From contig CAMAZP010000011.1 of the NCBI GenBank assembly GCA_945863605.1, forward strand, positions 1 through 64,000: DNA of 64,000 bases, read 5' to 3'. This document shows positions 24,268-33,157 of this stretch, piece by piece. Source of the stretch: Chitinophaga pinensis. GTDB taxonomy: Bacteria > Bacteroidota > Bacteroidia > Flavobacteriales_D > Crocinitomicaceae. Within the stretch, counting starts at the first letter, position 1, and each line of letters opens with the position of its first letter. The position numbers were made by a program, and so were the translations under genes. Below the pieces are notes generated by a model. That model had not been told where the DNA came from. It was given only the letters and a program-made list of their open reading frames with translations, and searched no databases.

Positions 24268-24858
24268 ATGAAAAAAGCACAATTGAGCGGTTCGCTTAGA
24301 TCGAACGTAGGGAAAAAGGACGCTGCTAGCTTAAGATTAGCTGGTTTGGTTCCGTGTGTAATTTACGGTCAAGGTACTCAAACGCACTTTGCAGTAAAAA
24401 GAACAGAGTTAGACAAAGTTGTTTATTCTCCAGAAGTTTTTCAAGTAGAATTAGATCTTGATGGAAAAAAAGTTACTGGAATTATCCAAGAGCTTCAACA
24501 ACATCCAATAAAAGGTACCATTCAACATGTTGACTTTTTAGAATTGAGTGATACCAAAAAAGTTCGTGTTAAATTACCGGTAAGATTAACCGGATCTGCT
24601 CGTGGTGTATTAGCGGGTGGTAAACTAATGACAGTTTTTAGAAACTTACAATGTGTCGGTTTACCAAGTGATTTACCAGACGCTATAACATTAGAGATTT
24701 CAAAACTAAAAATTGGTCAATCAATACGTGTTAAAAATATTGAAATTCCAGGTGTAACAATTTTAGATCCTGCAAACGCTGTTGTTGTCTCTGTTAAAAT
24801 GGCTCGTGGTGCAGTTAAAGGCGCTGATGCTGATGACGATGAAGAAGAAGATGCATAA
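24268..24858 (+). CDS. rplY: 50S ribosomal protein L25/general stress protein Ctc
   Basis: This 196-residue protein of the long Ctc type has an N-terminal L25 domain that binds 5S rRNA (LRLAGLVPCVIYGQG; QHPIKGTIQHVDFLEL) and a C-terminal beta domain, then an acidic tail rich in Asp and Glu. It is co-transcribed with prs and followed by a strong terminator. Confidence 0.95.
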   Translation: MKKAQLSGSLRSNVGKKDAASLRLAGLVPCVIYGQGTQTHFAVKRTELDKVVYSPEVFQVELDLDGKKVTGIIQELQQHPIKGTIQHVDFLELSDTKKVRVKLPVRLTGSARGVLAGGKLMTVFRNLQCVGLPSDLPDAITLEISKLKIGQSIRVKNIEIPGVTILDPANAVVVSVKMARGAVKGADADDDEEEDA

Positions 24859-24880
24859 ATCCATTAATTAAATTAAGAAA

Positions 24881-24907
24881 GCCGCTACGTTTGTAGCGGC
24901 TTTTTTT
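24881..24907 (+). terminator. Rho-independent terminator after rplY
   Basis: The perfect 8-bp stem GCCGCTAC/GTAGCGGC has a GTTT loop and is followed by seven T. Confidence 0.95.
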
Positions 24908-24965
24908 GTGAAATTTATGGAATTACCATGGTATTCACATCTATAAAGAAATTAAACTCACAACT

Positions 24966-25676
24966 ATGAAAAAAATAGTAGCAGTGTGGATGCTTTTGTT
25001 AGCAGGAAACACATTTGGACAACAAGTAACAGGTGATATTGTTGGGACAGTAATCTCATTACAAAAAAAAGAAAAAATTTTTGGAGCAAAAGCAATTGTT
25101 GAAGACAACGGAAGTAAGTATCAAGCAATAACAGATGCAGATGGAAGGTTTAGGATATCTGAAATTCCCTCAGGAAAATACTCTTTAAAATTAATATATT
25201 TAGGTGATACGATGTCAAATATTCAATGTGATGTGCCTATTGAAGCATATTGTAACTTAGGAATTATCGAGTTTGAATCTAAAATATTAGCTTTCAGTGA
25301 TGTTATTGTTAAACCCAAGTTGAAACTAGTAATGGGTAGCTTGCCTGTAAAAGAACTTACATCTACTGAAATTTCCAAAAGTCCAATTAAATTTGATGTA
25401 AAACTAATGGCTTCATCTATGTCTTCAGAAATTAGAGTTGATGATGATGGTCAGTTGATGTTTCGTGGAGCAAGAAAAGGAGATATGATTTATGTTTTAG
25501 ATGGAATAAAATGTAATGAAGTTTTTAACGTCCCAAGTTGTGCAATAAGTAGAATGATGGTATATACAGGAGGGTTGCCCGCAAAATATGGAGATACATT
25601 AGGTGGTGCTATTGTTGTTGAAACTAAAGGATACTTTGATTTATATAGAAATTGGGATGCACAAAGTAAAAATTAA
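24966..25676 (+). CDS. Carboxypeptidase-regulatory plus TonB-plug-like protein without barrel
   Basis: This 236-residue protein has a signal peptide (about 1-18), a CarboxypepD-regulatory-like domain (about 22-110, ITDADGRFRISEIPSGKYSL) and a TonB-dependent-receptor plug-like domain (about 150-225: RGARKGDMIYVLDGIK, then YTGGLPAKYGDTLGGAIVVET). In full receptors (700-1000 residues) a 22-strand barrel follows, but here the protein stops after the plug and a terminator comes about 30 bp later. No barrel remnant is visible downstream, so it looks like a genuine stand-alone plug protein and not a fresh truncation. Confidence 0.75.
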   Translation: MKKIVAVWMLLLAGNTFGQQVTGDIVGTVISLQKKEKIFGAKAIVEDNGSKYQAITDADGRFRISEIPSGKYSLKLIYLGDTMSNIQCDVPIEAYCNLGIIEFESKILAFSDVIVKPKLKLVMGSLPVKELTSTEISKSPIKFDVKLMASSMSSEIRVDDDGQLMFRGARKGDMIYVLDGIKCNEVFNVPSCAISRMMVYTGGLPAKYGDTLGGAIVVETKGYFDLYRNWDAQSKN

Positions 25677-25706
25677 TTTTAAAGTAAAATGTAGTGTTTT
25701 ACTAAG

Positions 25707-25738
25707 AACGCAAGGTTATGATTAATCTTGCGTTTTTT
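25707..25738. terminator. Bidirectional terminator between convergent genes
   Basis: The stem AACGCAAGGTTA/TAATCTTGCGTT (one mismatch) has a short loop and is followed by a T run. The A-rich left side would serve the minus-strand gene ending at 25737. Confidence 0.8.
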
Positions 25739-26471
25739 AATAAAAACCACAACTTTTCTTGACAATTGATTTTTCGACTTTAACCACTCCTTTGTAGAAG
25801 AAAATAATTCCAACGGTCATTAATAAATGAGAAATATCATTTTTATCAAACCAATTATAAGGGTTTATTTTCAATAGAAAAAAAAATGCACTCGGTAAGA
25901 TTATTATTACACCCCAATAAAAGTAATTGAAAGCTTCACTCTTGGTTTTTGAAAGCTGATATCCGAGAATTCCAGCTGTATAAAAAACACCAATTATCGT
26001 ATGAATTGCAATAGGTAGAAAACCAACTTCTGGTTTTTCATTAATAGGTTGTGTAACAATTACCCAAATAAAAACTAAGAATACTACGATCAATTTAAAT
26101 TTAAAAATTCTTTCATGAATATTTCTTAATTCTTTAGTTGGTATTTCTGAAATCATAGCAATTTCAATTAGATAAATCGCTAATATTCCCGTTATCCAAT
26201 TGGGCATTTTTCCAATTGCACCAAAATAATGATACAAAGCGTGACCAAGTCCACCCAAAAAAGAACTGATCCCAAAAAGGATAAAAAACTGATACCAACG
26301 ATGTGAAAGAGAACTATTCAACTCTTTTTTGTAGAGTAAATATGCCAAATACAAACTAACCAAAGCCATTAATGTATCTGTAATTAACGCGTTGGGTTCT
26401 AGAATTTTGTAGTCTAAAAAAGACCATTCTAACTTGGGAAAATCTTGACCAATTATCATTTGATGCCACAA
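25737..26471 (-). CDS. Seven-helix integral membrane protein of unknown function
   Basis: This 244-residue protein has about seven hydrophobic helices. Charged or His residues sit in or near membrane segments: EPNALITDTLMAL at the first helix, GLGHALYHYFG around the third, and DISHLLM near the last. The layout resembles the DUF6962-type or hydrolase-like seven-helix families, but this is not certain. It is the gene after the transketolase C-terminal subunit (19-bp gap, same strand) and may be transcribed with it. Confidence 0.55.
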   Translation of the reverse strand: MWHQMIIGQDFPKLEWSFLDYKILEPNALITDTLMALVSLYLAYLLYKKELNSSLSHRWYQFFILFGISSFLGGLGHALYHYFGAIGKMPNWITGILAIYLIEIAMISEIPTKELRNIHERIFKFKLIVVFLVFIWVIVTQPINEKPEVGFLPIAIHTIIGVFYTAGILGYQLSKTKSEAFNYFYWGVIIILPSAFFFLLKINPYNWFDKNDISHLLMTVGIIFFYKGVVKVEKSIVKKSCGFY

Positions 26472-26489
26472 AATTAGCTAAAAAGAACT

Positions 26490-27443
26490 TTATTTCTTCC
26501 TAGCAAGCACTTTTTCAACTGCAGCAATCACATCCGCTGTATCTATTCCATATTTTGTCATCAATTCCATTGGTGTACCGCTTTCGCCAAACTTATCGTT
26601 TACCGCAACAAATTCTTGTGGAAGTGGATCGTTCTGCGCCAAAACTTGTGCAACTGCATCACCTAAACCTCCGTTGCGCATGTGTTCTTCAGCAGTAACT
26701 ACACAGCGTGTTTTTTTAACTGATTTCAAAATTGCGTCCACATCCAAGGGTTTTATTGTGTGCATATTAATCAATTCCACAGAAATTCCTTTCTCAGTCA
26801 ATATTTTAAAAGCTTCAATTGATTTCCAAACCATGTGGCCACATGCGATAATCGTAACATCCGTTCCTTCTGTCAACACATCTGCTTTTCCGATAATGAA
26901 TTCAGCATCTGGTTTCACGAAAATAGGCATCACAGGACGACCAAAACGCAAGTAAACTGGTCCATTGTGAGCTGCTGAAGCAATTGTAGCTTGTTTAGTT
27001 TGGTTGAAATCCGCAGGAACAATAACTGTCATATTTGGCAACATACGCATCATTCCAATGTCTTCCAAAATTTGATGGGTTGCACCGTCTTCTCCTAGAG
27101 TCAAACCCGCGTGAGAAGCAGCAATTTTCACATTTTTTTGAGAATAAGAAATGGATTGACGAATTTGATCATATACACGGCCAGTAGAGAAATTCGCGAA
27201 AGTTCCTGTAAATGGAATTTTACCACCAATTGTCATTCCCGCAGCCATTCCCATCATGTTTGCTTCTGCAATTCCAACTTGAAAAAAACGCTCTGGATTT
27301 TCTTTTTTGAACTCGTCCATTTTTAATGACCCTGTCAAATCTGCACAAAGTGCAACCACATTTTGGTTGGTTCTTCCTAATTCTGCCAAACCTTCGCCAA
27401 ATCCTGAACGGGTGTCTTTGTTGCCTAAAATCTCAAATTCCAT
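26490..27443 (-). CDS. Transketolase C-terminal subunit
   Basis: This 317-residue protein has the pyrimidine-binding and C-terminal domains of transketolase: [37 protein letters not shown], and the C-terminal domain [17 protein letters not shown]. With the separate N-terminal subunit (28789-29631) it forms a complete two-subunit enzyme that moves two-carbon units between sugar phosphates with thiamine diphosphate. It lies 2 bp after the vWA gene that separates the halves. Confidence 0.92.
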   Translation of the reverse strand: MEFEILGNKDTRSGFGEGLAELGRTNQNVVALCADLTGSLKMDEFKKENPERFFQVGIAEANMMGMAAGMTIGGKIPFTGTFANFSTGRVYDQIRQSISYSQKNVKIAASHAGLTLGEDGATHQILEDIGMMRMLPNMTVIVPADFNQTKQATIASAAHNGPVYLRFGRPVMPIFVKPDAEFIIGKADVLTEGTDVTIIACGHMVWKSIEAFKILTEKGISVELINMHTIKPLDVDAILKSVKKTRCVVTAEEHMRNGGLGDAVAQVLAQNDPLPQEFVAVNDKFGESGTPMELMTKYGIDTADVIAAVEKVLARKK

Positions 27444-27445
27444 GA

Positions 27446-28789
27446 TTAAAAATTTAATGTTATTGTTTTATTTGAATCTATTCTGACTATTTTTTCTTTT
27501 GTATATGCTGTTGATTTTTGGTCTTTTTCACGGTACACAACTTTGTAATTTCCAGGTTGTAAATTCCACGAGCCTTTGGTTGCACCAACCTCTAAATTAC
27601 AAACCCATTCAAAGTTATTATCTCCTTTGTCAACAAAAATTTGACCTACTAAACCCTTTGAACTTGCATAATTTAAAGTCCCAAAAGCAACCACATCGAT
27701 AGTTGTGATTTTACTTTGTGTCACCTCAATACGTTTATAGGTTCTTGGCAAAGTAAAAATTTCTACATCGAAAGTTCCAACTAAGTATTTTTCTTTCAAG
27801 TTTAATTCTTGATGGTTCAAGGTTTCTGATTTGTCTTTTTGCATCACGCGCATGTTCAAGTGGCTGAACGTTTTGCTAATCGTTGACAATCGAATGAATC
27901 CTTGCGGAGCATCAATCTCAATAACGTTGTGCTTGTATTTCTGAATCGATACATTTTTCTTCTCAATTTTTGGTAGTGTGTTCACCACAATGTCGTATTT
28001 GAAATCGGGATTTAAAATCAAAGTATCTGGATTCCCGTAGCGGTTCAATGTGTGAGTAATTGTATATTTTAGGTTTTTTGTTCCTGCTTCGTACATGAAA
28101 ACCGTAACATCGGTCTCCGTAGGTTTTTTATTAATATCGTACAAATTAATTTGAGCCGTTGTGTTTAATAAAGCTTTAGAGATTACATTATTCAACACTT
28201 TTTTGAATGCTTCTTTACTTTCTGCATCTGTAAAAGCTCCAATACAATTAAATTTTTCCAAATAGGATAAATCCATTCCTAAACCGATAACAAATGGTGT
28301 AACTTTCACCCCTTTATCTTTCAGTTTTTTTGCAATCACACACGGATCGTTGTCGCAAGACTCCAAACCATCGGTGATAAGAATGATAAAATTTCGCCCT
28401 AAAGTATCTGGAAAATCCCCTGCTGAAGCTTCCAATGAACGTGCAATTGGAGTTGCTCCTTTTGCTGCTAAATCGCGCACTTTTGTTTTGATTGCGTCAA
28501 TGGTGTTTATACCGAAAGGAACCTCTAATTTAGTGTCGTTGCAATCTTGATACGTATTCGTCACATTCGATTGATGCCCATAAACACGTAATGCTATTTC
28601 TAAATCTGGAATTCCACGTAAGCCATCTACTGATTGCATCAAAATCTCCTTCGCTGCGGCCATTCTTGTTTGTTTATCCCAATCTAAATTCATGCTATTG
28701 GAGGCATCGAGAATAAAAAGAATACGTGTTTTTTGTTGAGCAAAAGAAATGCTGCTAAGAAAAAGTATTATAAAGAATAAAATTTTCAC
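27446..28789 (-). CDS. Exported von Willebrand factor A domain protein
   Basis: This 447-residue protein has a signal peptide ([19 protein letters not shown]) and a vWA domain (about 22-200) with a complete MIDAS site: DASNSMN (DxSxS), a Thr in [10 protein letters not shown], and TDGLESCD. The C-terminal half is made of beta repeats, probably for surface or periplasmic interactions. A longer frame opens at 28867, but it would overlap the transketolase gene by about 80 bp. The GTG at 28789 overlaps that gene's stop by one base (TAGTG) and starts exactly at the signal peptide. Its place between the two transketolase halves is odd. Confidence 0.85.
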   Translation of the reverse strand: MKILFFIILFLSSISFAQQKTRILFILDASNSMNLDWDKQTRMAAAKEILMQSVDGLRGIPDLEIALRVYGHQSNVTNTYQDCNDTKLEVPFGINTIDAIKTKVRDLAAKGATPIARSLEASAGDFPDTLGRNFIILITDGLESCDNDPCVIAKKLKDKGVKVTPFVIGLGMDLSYLEKFNCIGAFTDAESKEAFKKVLNNVISKALLNTTAQINLYDINKKPTETDVTVFMYEAGTKNLKYTITHTLNRYGNPDTLILNPDFKYDIVVNTLPKIEKKNVSIQKYKHNVIEIDAPQGFIRLSTISKTFSHLNMRVMQKDKSETLNHQELNLKEKYLVGTFDVEIFTLPRTYKRIEVTQSKITTIDVVAFGTLNYASSKGLVGQIFVDKGDNNFEWVCNLEVGATKGSWNLQPGNYKVVYREKDQKSTAYTKEKIVRIDSNKTITLNF

Positions 28790-29631
28790 TAATAATCGCC
28801 TAATGTTTCTTCCAATTGATTCAAGGCAGATTCTAATTGTTGAGTGTTTGGTGCAGATCCATGCCATTTATGAGTCCCCATCATGTAATCAACCCCTTGA
28901 CCCATTTCGGTTTTCATAATAATGACAATCGGCTTGCCATTACCAAGTTTAGATTTAGCAGTTTGCATTGTATCGCGGATGCTATCAAAATCGTGTCCAT
29001 TCATCGAAAGAACATCCCATCCAAAAGCTTGCCATTTTGCTTCTAAATTTCCTAAAGACAATACATCTTCCAAATCTCCATCAATTTGACGGCCGTTATA
29101 ATCGATAGTTGCAATTAAATTATCCACTTTATTTGCTGCTGCATACATAGCTGCTTCCCATATTTGACCTTCCTGCAATTCCCCATCACCATGAAGCGAA
29201 AAAACAATTGAATCATCAGCATTTAATTTTTTGGTAATTGCAGCTCCAATAGCAACGGATAAACCTTGACCCAGTGACCCAGAAGCCATTCTTATACCAG
29301 GTAATTTTTTATCTGTTGATGGATGACCTTGTAAACGTGAATTTAACTTTCTAAAAGTCGATAATTCACTTACAGGAAAATACCCAACGTGCGCTAAAAC
29401 ACTATATAAAACTGGAGATATGTGACCATTTGACAAGAAAAAAACATCTTCATTTTTGGCATCCATTAAGAAATTTTTTGGGTTGTGTTTCATCCCTTCG
29501 AAATACAAATACGTTAAGAAATCAGTACAGCCTAATGAACCTCCTGGGTGACCAGAGCTGACAGCAGCTACCATTCTTACGATGTCTCTTCTAACTTGAG
29601 AAGCTGTTTTTTGTAAATCTTTATTATCCAT
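28789..29631 (-). CDS. Transketolase N-terminal subunit
   Basis: This 280-residue thiamine-diphosphate-binding half of transketolase has SSGHPGGSLGCTDFLTYLYF, the HGDGELQEGQIWEAAM cofactor motif, IDYNGRQIDG, and the final MGTHKWHGSAP. It is the first gene of the operon and has a TAGCTTTG promoter box 18-25 bp upstream of its ATG. Its partner subunit comes after an intervening vWA gene. Confidence 0.93.
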   Translation of the reverse strand: MDNKDLQKTASQVRRDIVRMVAAVSSGHPGGSLGCTDFLTYLYFEGMKHNPKNFLMDAKNEDVFFLSNGHISPVLYSVLAHVGYFPVSELSTFRKLNSRLQGHPSTDKKLPGIRMASGSLGQGLSVAIGAAITKKLNADDSIVFSLHGDGELQEGQIWEAAMYAAANKVDNLIATIDYNGRQIDGDLEDVLSLGNLEAKWQAFGWDVLSMNGHDFDSIRDTMQTAKSKLGNGKPIVIIMKTEMGQGVDYMMGTHKWHGSAPNTQQLESALNQLEETLGDY

Positions 29632-29649
29632 TTAAAATGTTTTATTTTG

Positions 29650-29657
29650 CAAAGCTA
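29650..29657 (-). promoter_or_regulatory. TAnnTTTG promoter box of the transketolase operon
   Basis: TAGCTTTG on the minus strand ends 18 nt before the ATG at 29631 and fits the Bacteroidota -7 consensus. Confidence 0.55.
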
Positions 29658-29742
29658 ACTTTTTATTAATTTAGTGCCCTTGTAAAATTTAAACAATTAA
29701 TGCAACTTTTCAACGTATCTTAAGTCTTTAAAAAAATAATTA

Positions 29743-30111
29743 ATGAAAAAAATAATATTTAGCATGCTATTGTTATTGTCAACAATACAACTTGCACAAG
29801 CCCAAAAATTTAACTCAAACTTACTCAAGAGTTATACCCAAAATGAACTTACTCTAATTGAAAATGAAAATCCAAAAATGATTAATGTTTTGGAATATGC
29901 TATATTAAACGCTTGTTATTACATCGAAAAACCTACTAACAAAAGCGTTGATTATCCAATTATTAATACTAGTAACGATTCTAATAACTTTACTGATTTA
30001 GGATTGAAAATCACAGATAAAACTCAATTTTTTATTTCAAAAAGTAGTGGCAAATTACTTGTAGTAAAGTCGTTGTATGTGATTGAATTAGAAATGAAAA
30101 ACAAAAAATAA
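29743..30111 (+). CDS. Small exported protein of unknown function
   Basis: This 122-residue protein has a signal peptide (about 1-20, ending AQAQ). The rest includes an LLKSYTQNELTLIENENPKM stretch and a final VIELEMKNKK. No family is recognised. It ends 2 bp before the T9SS surface protein gene and is probably co-transcribed with it, so a role linked to that protein's export or anchoring is possible but unproven. Confidence 0.6.
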   Translation: MKKIIFSMLLLLSTIQLAQAQKFNSNLLKSYTQNELTLIENENPKMINVLEYAILNACYYIEKPTNKSVDYPIINTSNDSNNFTDLGLKITDKTQFFISKSSGKLLVVKSLYVIELEMKNKK

Positions 30112-30113
30112 TT

Positions 30114-33020
30114 ATGAAACAAATTATACTGAACATTTTTGCAATTTTTGCTTTTACACTCACATATTCTCAAATGACCTTAACTGGTCCAGATTTCCCC
30201 CAAAATTCTCCTTTAGATTGTGCTGCAATAATTCCTCCTGGAAGTGGTGGTACTAATTTTATAGATGGAGCTGGGGATTATCTTCCAAACATGAGCGACA
30301 CGTTGGTATTATGTCCTGATTTGACACAAGGATCTAAAGTTTCTATTGCATTTGCTACAAATATTGGTTTTGAATTCAATATTCATCCAACTGATACTCT
30401 GTACATCTTTGACGGACCAAACACTAGTTCTCCTCTATTAGGTGCATACAATTCAGGGACTAACCCAAATGGATTTTATGTTCAAGCATCGTTCTTGAAT
30501 AATCCAAGCGGATGTCTTACATTAGTTTTTCATTCTAATGCAACTTCGGAGGGAACAGGTTGGATAGCAAATATTGCTTGTGGTGACTTGCCTCAGCCAT
30601 TTTACCCACACATAGAAGCATTTAAAAATGGTGTAGGTCAAAATGTTTTAAATCCACTTGATACAGGGTATGTTGATGTATGTTTAGGTGATTCAATACT
30701 TTTTATAGCTAAACCTCTTTTCCCATATTCATTCGAAAATACAAATACAGGATATTCACAAAACGCTAATAACTGTCAATATCAGTGGACAATAAGTGGA
30801 ATTGGGCAATTCAATAATGATTCTATTTGGTTTACTCCACCTCAACGAGTGGGCTACTACATTGATTTACGAATCACAGATCCTTTTCCTTTGATTGAAA
30901 GAATAACTTGTAAAGTTCGTGTATCTCAACAGCCATTTTTCACTGGAACAGGTCCTTTGGAAGATTCAGTTTGTTTAGGCTCGAATACAATACTACTTGG
31001 AGGAGTTACTCCAACTGACACTGTAGGAATTGATATTCCAGATGGTACCTTTCAGATTGGTGGCGTTTTTGCGGGATTAACATTTTTACCCGATGGTTCA
31101 GGACAAGAATACGAGACAAACATTACTATTTCAGGATTTGATTCAACTGCTTTTATAACTGGAGCAGCTGATTTTGATCAGTTATGTTTGGATATAGAAC
31201 ATTCTTACATTGGAGATCTAGAAATTTTATTAACATGTCCTAATGGAACCTCTGTTTCTTTAATGAATGCATATAGTGGAAATAACGGTGCAATACCCGG
31301 CGGATGTGGAAGTGGAATAGGAACATTCTTGGGTAATGACACAAACATTGATGGTGGTGCGCCTGGTGCACCAGTAGAATCATATTGTTTTTCTCCGAAT
31401 TTAGCCACACTTGGAACAATATGTTCAGAAAATGCAGCGGGTAATACGATACAAAATGCATATGGATTTAATACAATGAATCCTAATGGTATTTATCTTC
31501 CTGATGGCGATTTTAATAACTTCATTGGATGTCCTGTTAATGGCAATTGGACGATTACAGTTCGTGATAATCAAGGTATAGACGATGGTTATATTTTTCA
31601 ATGGGGGATATATTTTAATTCTTCTCTTTACCCTGAATCAGAGGGGTATGCTAACATAGTTGACACAAATTGGTGGAGTTTTGATCCAACAATTATTTCT
31701 GGTTTGAATGGAGATACACTGATTGTGGTGCAGCCTTCCCAAATTGGCACCTATAATTATCAGTTCAATGTAATTGATAACTTTGGATGTCTGTATGATA
31801 CAACTGTATCTTTTGTTGTTGTTGAAGGACCAGAAATATTTCCTGATACAATTACTTGTAACACAAGTTTTCAAGTATCTGGGACTGTATCCTTTGACGG
31901 TGGATTGTGGTCTTCTACAGATCCTGCCATTAGTTTTTCAAATGCTACTTCAGAAAACCCTCTCATAATTGCATCAAGCCCTGGCACTTACACCGTCAGT
32001 TTCCTTGATAATGAATGTACGAATGAAGTTTCCTCTGATATTGTATTTCTTTCTGATATTGCAGTAGATATACCCGATGCAACTGTTTGTGCAGGAAATA
32101 ATTATTTGATAGTTCCTGTTTATTCAAGTAATGGAACTTTAGAGACAGCTAATTATGCTATAAGCTGGAATAATGGTTCATCTGATACTACAATTTTTGC
32201 AAATACCCCAGGAAATTATGTACTAACAGTTACAAACGCTTGTACAACCGATTCAGATTCATTGACCGTTTATGATCAGCCTTCAATTTTTACAGATACT
32301 CTTTCATGTGATTTAACTTATCAAGTAAGCGGTACATATGCACCGAATGGGGGAACTTGGTCTAGCACTTATCCAGAAATTAATTTTTCAAATAACTCAA
32401 CTTCAAATCCCACAATTAACACTTCAACTGCTGGGGTATATTTAGTTACCTTTACAGATCCTGTTTGTCAAACTATCCTTAATTCGACAATTGAATTTCC
32501 TCCATATTTGAATATTTCAACTTTAGATACATTAATTTGTATAGGTACAAACTTAAGTATTGCCCCTATTTATTATAATGTTCCTCCTGTTCAAAATTCT
32601 TATTCTAATCCTATAAATCTAATTTGGGACGATGGTTCATTAGATCCATTAAGAGTTATAAATACAGCGGGAGATTATATTGTTACTATTTCAAATGAGT
32701 GTTATTCAAAATCGGATACTACAACTATCACCTTGAAACCTTGTGATATAGAAGTACCAAATATTATTAATTTATCTTCAACTGTAGGAAATAATTTATT
32801 TTTTATTCAATACAATGGATTAGCTGAATTTAATTGTATGATTTTTAATCGTTGGGGTAACTTAATTTATGAATATGACGATCCGGCAGGAACTTGGGAT
32901 GGAAAAACACCAGATGGAAAACCAGTAACAGAAGGTACATATTTCTATAAAATAGTTGGTCGATTTGATGGTTTAGATGAAGATTTTGTAAAACATGGCT
33001 TTGTCGTTGTAAAATACTAA
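30114..33020 (+). CDS. T9SS-secreted multidomain surface protein (CUB-like, P domain, CHU_C tail)
   Basis: This 968-residue protein has a signal peptide (1-19), a CUB-like beta domain (about 40-155; DTLYIFDGPNTSSPLLG), a proprotein-convertase P domain (about 305-500; SYIGDLEILLTCPNGTSV, then GNWTITVRDNQGIDDG), Ig-like stretches, and a gliding-motility-associated C-terminal sorting domain (about 895-968) with IFNRWGNLIYE and the WDGKTPDGKPVTEGTYFY block. The last domain directs export by the type IX system, so the protein is expected on the cell surface. No protease domain is present, so adhesion or binding is more likely. Confidence 0.85.
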   Translation: MKQIILNIFAIFAFTLTYSQMTLTGPDFPQNSPLDCAAIIPPGSGGTNFIDGAGDYLPNMSDTLVLCPDLTQGSKVSIAFATNIGFEFNIHPTDTLYIFDGPNTSSPLLGAYNSGTNPNGFYVQASFLNNPSGCLTLVFHSNATSEGTGWIANIACGDLPQPFYPHIEAFKNGVGQNVLNPLDTGYVDVCLGDSILFIAKPLFPYSFENTNTGYSQNANNCQYQWTISGIGQFNNDSIWFTPPQRVGYYIDLRITDPFPLIERITCKVRVSQQPFFTGTGPLEDSVCLGSNTILLGGVTPTDTVGIDIPDGTFQIGGVFAGLTFLPDGSGQEYETNITISGFDSTAFITGAADFDQLCLDIEHSYIGDLEILLTCPNGTSVSLMNAYSGNNGAIPGGCGSGIGTFLGNDTNIDGGAPGAPVESYCFSPNLATLGTICSENAAGNTIQNAYGFNTMNPNGIYLPDGDFNNFIGCPVNGNWTITVRDNQGIDDGYIFQWGIYFNSSLYPESEGYANIVDTNWWSFDPTIISGLNGDTLIVVQPSQIGTYNYQFNVIDNFGCLYDTTVSFVVVEGPEIFPDTITCNTSFQVSGTVSFDGGLWSSTDPAISFSNATSENPLIIASSPGTYTVSFLDNECTNEVSSDIVFLSDIAVDIPDATVCAGNNYLIVPVYSSNGTLETANYAISWNNGSSDTTIFANTPGNYVLTVTNACTTDSDSLTVYDQPSIFTDTLSCDLTYQVSGTYAPNGGTWSSTYPEINFSNNSTSNPTINTSTAGVYLVTFTDPVCQTILNSTIEFPPYLNISTLDTLICIGTNLSIAPIYYNVPPVQNSYSNPINLIWDDGSLDPLRVINTAGDYIVTISNECYSKSDTTTITLKPCDIEVPNIINLSSTVGNNLFFIQYNGLAEFNCMIFNRWGNLIYEYDDPAGTWDGKTPDGKPVTEGTYFYKIVGRFDGLDEDFVKHGFVVVKY

Positions 33021-33042
33021 TTCATACTTTTTCATACTTTTC

Positions 33043-33075
33043 AGCGAGAAATCATAATTGGTTTCTCGCTTTTTT
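33043..33075 (+). terminator. Rho-independent terminator
   Basis: The 9-bp stem AGCGAGAAA/TTTCTCGCT has a ten-base loop and is followed by five further T. Confidence 0.88.
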
Positions 33076-33134
33076 GTGAAGTTAAGTGTATTTAAATTAA
33101 AAGCACTTTTAGTGTAAGTAATATTAGCTTTGAT

Positions 33135-33142
33135 TACTTTTG
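33135..33142 (+). promoter_or_regulatory. TAnnTTTG promoter box of hutU
   Basis: TACTTTTG lies 15 nt before the ATG at 33158. It shows that the in-frame TTG at 33140, inside the box, is not the start. Confidence 0.55.
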
Positions 33143-33157
33143 CCTAAATATAATTAC

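Noticed and set aside
28790..28867. Longer start for the vWA protein
   Set aside because: It would overlap the transketolase gene by about 80 bp and place the signal peptide internally.
29743..30111. Small exported protein as a T9SS component or PorP-like partner
   Set aside because: It is only 122 residues with none of the features of known T9SS partners. Adjacency alone is not enough.
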